A DNA stretch of 64,000 nucleotides from Gonium pectorale (lineage: Eukaryota; Chlorophyta; Chlorophyceae; Chlamydomonadales; Volvocaceae), in assembly GCA_001584585.1 (NCBI GenBank), contig LSYV01000002.1, positions 4,234,518 through 4,298,517 on the forward strand, read 5' to 3'. Numbering within the stretch: position 1 is the stretch's first letter; each line of letters starts with the position of its first letter. Under the pieces are notes generated by a model. The model did no database searches. It saw only the letters and a list, made by a program, of their open reading frames with translations, and had not been told where the DNA came from. The translations under genes were made by a program, and so were the position numbers. Below are positions 60,503 through 64,000 of this stretch, piece by piece.

Positions 60503-63500
60503 ATGGACATGCCTGCGGTGAGGGATGCTCGTTTGTTCTCTGTGCTTGGGTTCCTAAACACCGGGCAAGGGCGGTGAGGGCGGTGCCGCGATCTGGCCCG
60601 AAACACCTTTGGGCCCTGACAGCTGGTTGAGCTCTGTCCCGTGGGTCGGTGCCCGGGCCCCAGCATCTACACGCCCGTGTGCACCCAACACACGACCGTC
60701 CTGAGCAACGCTGCTTCCCGTGCTGTGCCCGCCAGAAACCACGCCGTGTCGCCATCATTGGAGCTGGCGTCAACGGCTTGGCTACCGCCAAGACTTTTCA
60801 CCACTTTGGGCACGACGTGACTGTGTACGAGCGTGGCGGCCATGTTGGCGGCGTCTGGGCGCCCGAGAAGCGCTACCCGGGTGAGGAGGCGAGCAGCTGC
60901 ATCGCCCAGACAGCCGAACGCGTGTACAAACATTTAGGATGGCGTATCTGGCAGGGGAACGCGCCTCAAAATGAGAAATGACGGACCTCGCCTCCCCCCT
61001 GCCGGCCGACAATCCCGACATGGCCAACGCTGCGATTGCGCGACCCTCCTCCCGCTGGCCGCAGGGCTGCGCCTGCAGAGCACCGGCGACTTCTATTATT
61101 TCAGCGACCTGGGTAAGCTTCTGGCTGTTGGTGATGGATGGTTAGTAAGCTGCGCACGGGACTTGAAAGTGAAGGTCAGTCAACCCCGGCAGACGGCAAT
61201 GATCGCCGTCTGCTTGCCACCTGCCGGGCGCACACATGCTGTTTGCCAAGAGATACGGAGGATGGAGCGGCGCGTGTCCCATTCATTGTGTGATGCCGCG
61301 CCTTTCATGCGCAGACTCCGTCCCGGCCCAGTTCACTGAGGAGAACCCGGATGCGGAGCACGTGTACGGTTACCTCCTGTCGTACGCTGAGAAGCACGGC
61401 ATCCTGCCGCTGGTGCAGTATCACACGACACTCGTCCATGCGCAGCCACTGTACGACGATCTCGAGATCATACCCACACGAGATGGGTCGGAGGCGGCAG
61501 CCGACGACGCTGGCGGCGCTGCCGGAAAAGGCATCACGGACCGGCCGCCCGTGGGGTGGCGCTTGACGCTGCGCAGGGCCGCTGCGGGGCGCGGGGCCGC
61601 GGATGGCGCCGACGCGGCAGCCGAGCCAGCCGCTGCTGCCGCTGCTGAGGAGGATGAGGAGTTCACCGTCTCGTGCGACGTGCTGGTGGCGTGCACCGGT
61701 ACATTCAGCGACCCCAACATCCCTCCGTACAAGGGTGCGAGTCGTACATCCTGACCGCTCACTAGGGCATGTCACGTGAGCTAATAAGCTTCTACGGCCC
61801 ACAATGTCCGCTGCTGCAGCCGCTGTTCTGTGATTGATTGTTTGTGCACTACCACGTACCCTGCAGGCCGGTCCGAGTTCGAGGCAGGCGGCGGGCTGGT
61901 GCTTCACACGTCCGAGCTGCAGCGCGCCTGCGGGCAGCTGGCGGGCGGAGGCGCCGGCAGAGAGTCTGGCGGCGGGGCAGCCAGCTTCGAGTGGCTGACG
62001 GCTGGCAAGCGGGTCGTGGTCGTCGGGAACGGCAGGCGAGTCGGGTTTGGTGCACGGCAGGCATGGCATGCGCAGGAACGGCTTACGGTTGGCAGTTTCG
62101 GGCGTTGCGCTGAGGCGCATCCCTGTAGATGGCAATAGGGGCTGTCCCCTAACTTGCGTATCTTGGCGCAGGAGCGGCTGTGACGTGGCGAACAGCATCG
62201 CGGAGATTGGAAGGGCCGTGAGCGTGAGTATGCATCGCATAGCATTGTCGAATGCACCTGGTTGCCCACCGGGACTGCGGATAACCGTACATCTTGTGCC
62301 CGGGTTTTTTTGGTGCCCGGGTTAGCGGCACTGCCTTTCTATAACGCTCGCTACAAAACTTCCAGTACGCAAGAGCCTACAGGGCCCCAGGTCGTCGCAA
62401 TCAGACTGTTCAGCGAGCTCTAATCGCCAACCCTTGCCCGCAGGTCACCATGCTGTGCCGCCACAACAGATGGTCGGTTCCGATACGGCTCGGCGGTCTG
62501 GTACACTACAAGTGGCCTCTATCCACGCGCTTCGGGTATACTGCGCTTGTGCCCAGGTACCCTGCGCCAGGCCCTCTCGGCTGGCTGCGCCGGGCGTTTA
62601 CACGGCCGCTCTGGAGGCTTGTCGAGCAGATCATCAAGTGAGTGCTCTTACAGTGCCACCTACCACAGAACCCACCGTATCGTTGTCACCTCAACCGGCT
62701 GCCGCCGGTTGAGTTGCGCCTGCTTGAATGCTGCGGTGCATCTCACGCACAACGCGCCGACTAATCATGAGTTACAACGCCCTGAAGAATGCAGCAGGGT
62801 CTAGGGGCCCTGGGCGCCGTCCCTGTCTCCGCCTTCGACACTGGACTGGACTGCACAGTTCACGGTGCGTGTGCGGGTGTGGGTGCAGCAGGGGCACGCA
62901 GCGTCATTTACGTGCATCCAGCCTGTATCTCAACATCACTGGTGTTCAATTGTAGCGGAGCCCCGGGACCTCTACCGCAACATTCAGCGTGGCAAGATTC
63001 AGAGGCGGCGTGCCGAGATCACGTCCATGAACCACGGTTCACTCCACCTATCCGACGGCACAACGTGTGCAGCGGACGTGAGTGCCTGGGCTTGGGCAGC
63101 TTCTTTACGGCGGAGTGGCATGTGATGGATGACACACGCCCTGCCCCTGCTGGGTTTCTTGGCTCGCCTGCATTCGGCTGCAGCTGCCACTGTACATGAC
63201 TCAGGTTAAACGGGCCTGAACGGCAGGTGGTCATCCTGGCGACCGGCTTCCGGCGCACGCTACCCTTCCTGCCGCCCGAGGTGGTACATAAGATCGTGCA
63301 GCCGCCGGACATGCAGCTCAAGCTTTACCACAACATCTACCCGTACGCGCTCGGGGTGAGCGGCCACACGGATGGTAAACACAAGCATGCAGGCCCCTCA
63401 CATGCCGCGTTAAGCGGATGCGGGTCCATATCCGCGCGTGTTCGCCAACAAGCCTAGCATGAGTTGGGCATGATATGTTGACAACACATGCACTAGCCTT

Positions 63501-63893
63501 CCCGCCTTTGTCAAGACCTGCTAGAAGTGAGGTGCCTTTGCGCATCGGCCTCAAGAAACCGCGCATTCCTTCTCGAGCCACGCAGGGCTCTAGCCTGTTC
63601 GTCATGGGGTGGAATGTCGGGCTGCTGACCTGCCTCTTCGCGGACCTGGCCGCCCGCTGGGCGCTGGAGTTGGTGGAGGGCCGCATCCGCAAAACCACAG
63701 AAGAGGTGGGTTGGAACATAGGCGGGTCGGAGGGTTCTGCGCTACCCAGCTGCCATCCGCTGCCCTCAAAGCGCACACCCGGCAGTATAACGTGCGCAGT
63801 TTCCGCACAACCATGCGTTCACTCCGATCTGTGCAGATGTGCGAGTTTCATCAGAAGCTGCACCAGTGGGCAGACACGTACTTCGAGCCAGAG
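60503..63893 (+). CDS. Flavin-containing monooxygenase-like protein, 3' partial
   Basis: Exons, all in phase: 60503-60517, 60736-60880, 61065-61112, 61315-61734, 61867-62035, 62172-62223, 62444-62637, 62788-62864, 62956-63077, 63227-63355, 63586-63705, 63837-63893, then a GTAGGA donor; the 3' end is outside the window. The start exon (ATGGACATGCCTGCG) is inferred from its GTGAGG donor and matching phase. Motifs: FAD-binding VAIIGAGVNGLATAK (from about residue 10), GGVWAPEKRYPG, the NADPH-side VVVVGNGRSGCDVANSIAE, and FMO-type VVILATGFRRTLPFLP. Such enzymes oxygenate N-, S- or carbonyl-containing substrates using NADPH and O2. The substrate is unknown. An acidic/alanine-rich insert (about 150-195) is lineage-specific. 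One intron has a GC donor (AG/GCGAGT at 62036). The exon at 62788-62864 is the least certain. Confidence 0.87.
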
Positions 63894-64000
63894 GTAGGAA
63901 CCTTTGAGCTTGCCTGCTTGAGCGCCTCCACACGGCCGCATGCAATGAGTATATTGCGAAACATGTTGATCGTTTGAAGCGGGCAGAGGTGACTGTACGA

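Overview
This window is nuclear DNA of a green alga, most likely a chlamydomonadalean/volvocine species. Genes are broken by many short GC-rich introns. TGTAA-type polyadenylation signals lie about 600 bases past several stop codons. Product families fit a photosynthetic, ciliated alga, and two N-filled gaps mark a draft assembly. I cannot name the species. Exon models were built by hand from splice-site phase and family motifs; in every model given exon by exon the reading phase is consistent across all listed junctions.

Layout, left to right: a TrmH/SpoU rRNA/tRNA 2'-O-methyltransferase (minus, cut by the left edge); a protein with sperm-tail PG-rich repeats (plus, 2.9-5.4 kb); a frameshifted His-rich remnant and tandem repeats (6.6-7.8 kb); a complete nine-exon TatD nuclease (minus, 8.3-11.4 kb); a cytosolic-type cysteinyl-tRNA synthetase (minus, 12.6-18.8 kb) carrying two alternative copies of one exon; a thylakoid-type membrane or lumen protein (plus, 19.1-21.2 kb), sharing a 330-base divergent promoter with the synthetase; a JmjN/JmjC histone demethylase (plus, 22.3-28.6 kb); a CDKL-family kinase with a long disordered tail (plus, 31.0-36.2 kb); an IQ-motif coiled-coil protein (plus, 38.9-41.4 kb); UDP-xylose synthase (minus, 42.3-44.2 kb); a repeat-rich 4 kb block with an assembly gap; an ABCG half-transporter (plus, 48.2-53.9 kb); a three-RRM hnRNP-Q/LIF2-like protein with a glycine-rich tail (minus, 54.8-59.4 kb); a second gap; and a flavin-dependent monooxygenase (plus, from 60.5 kb, cut by the right edge).

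The genes are ordinary eukaryotic neighbours and do not form a pathway. Two or three (PG-rich repeat protein, CDKL kinase, possibly the IQ protein) suggest ciliary roles.

The most interesting signals are in gene structure: a phase-matched duplicated exon pair in the cysteinyl-tRNA synthetase, four well-supported GC-AG introns out of about 98 modelled, and first coding exons of only 6 and 15 bases. I saw no RNA genes, CRISPR arrays or complete transposons.
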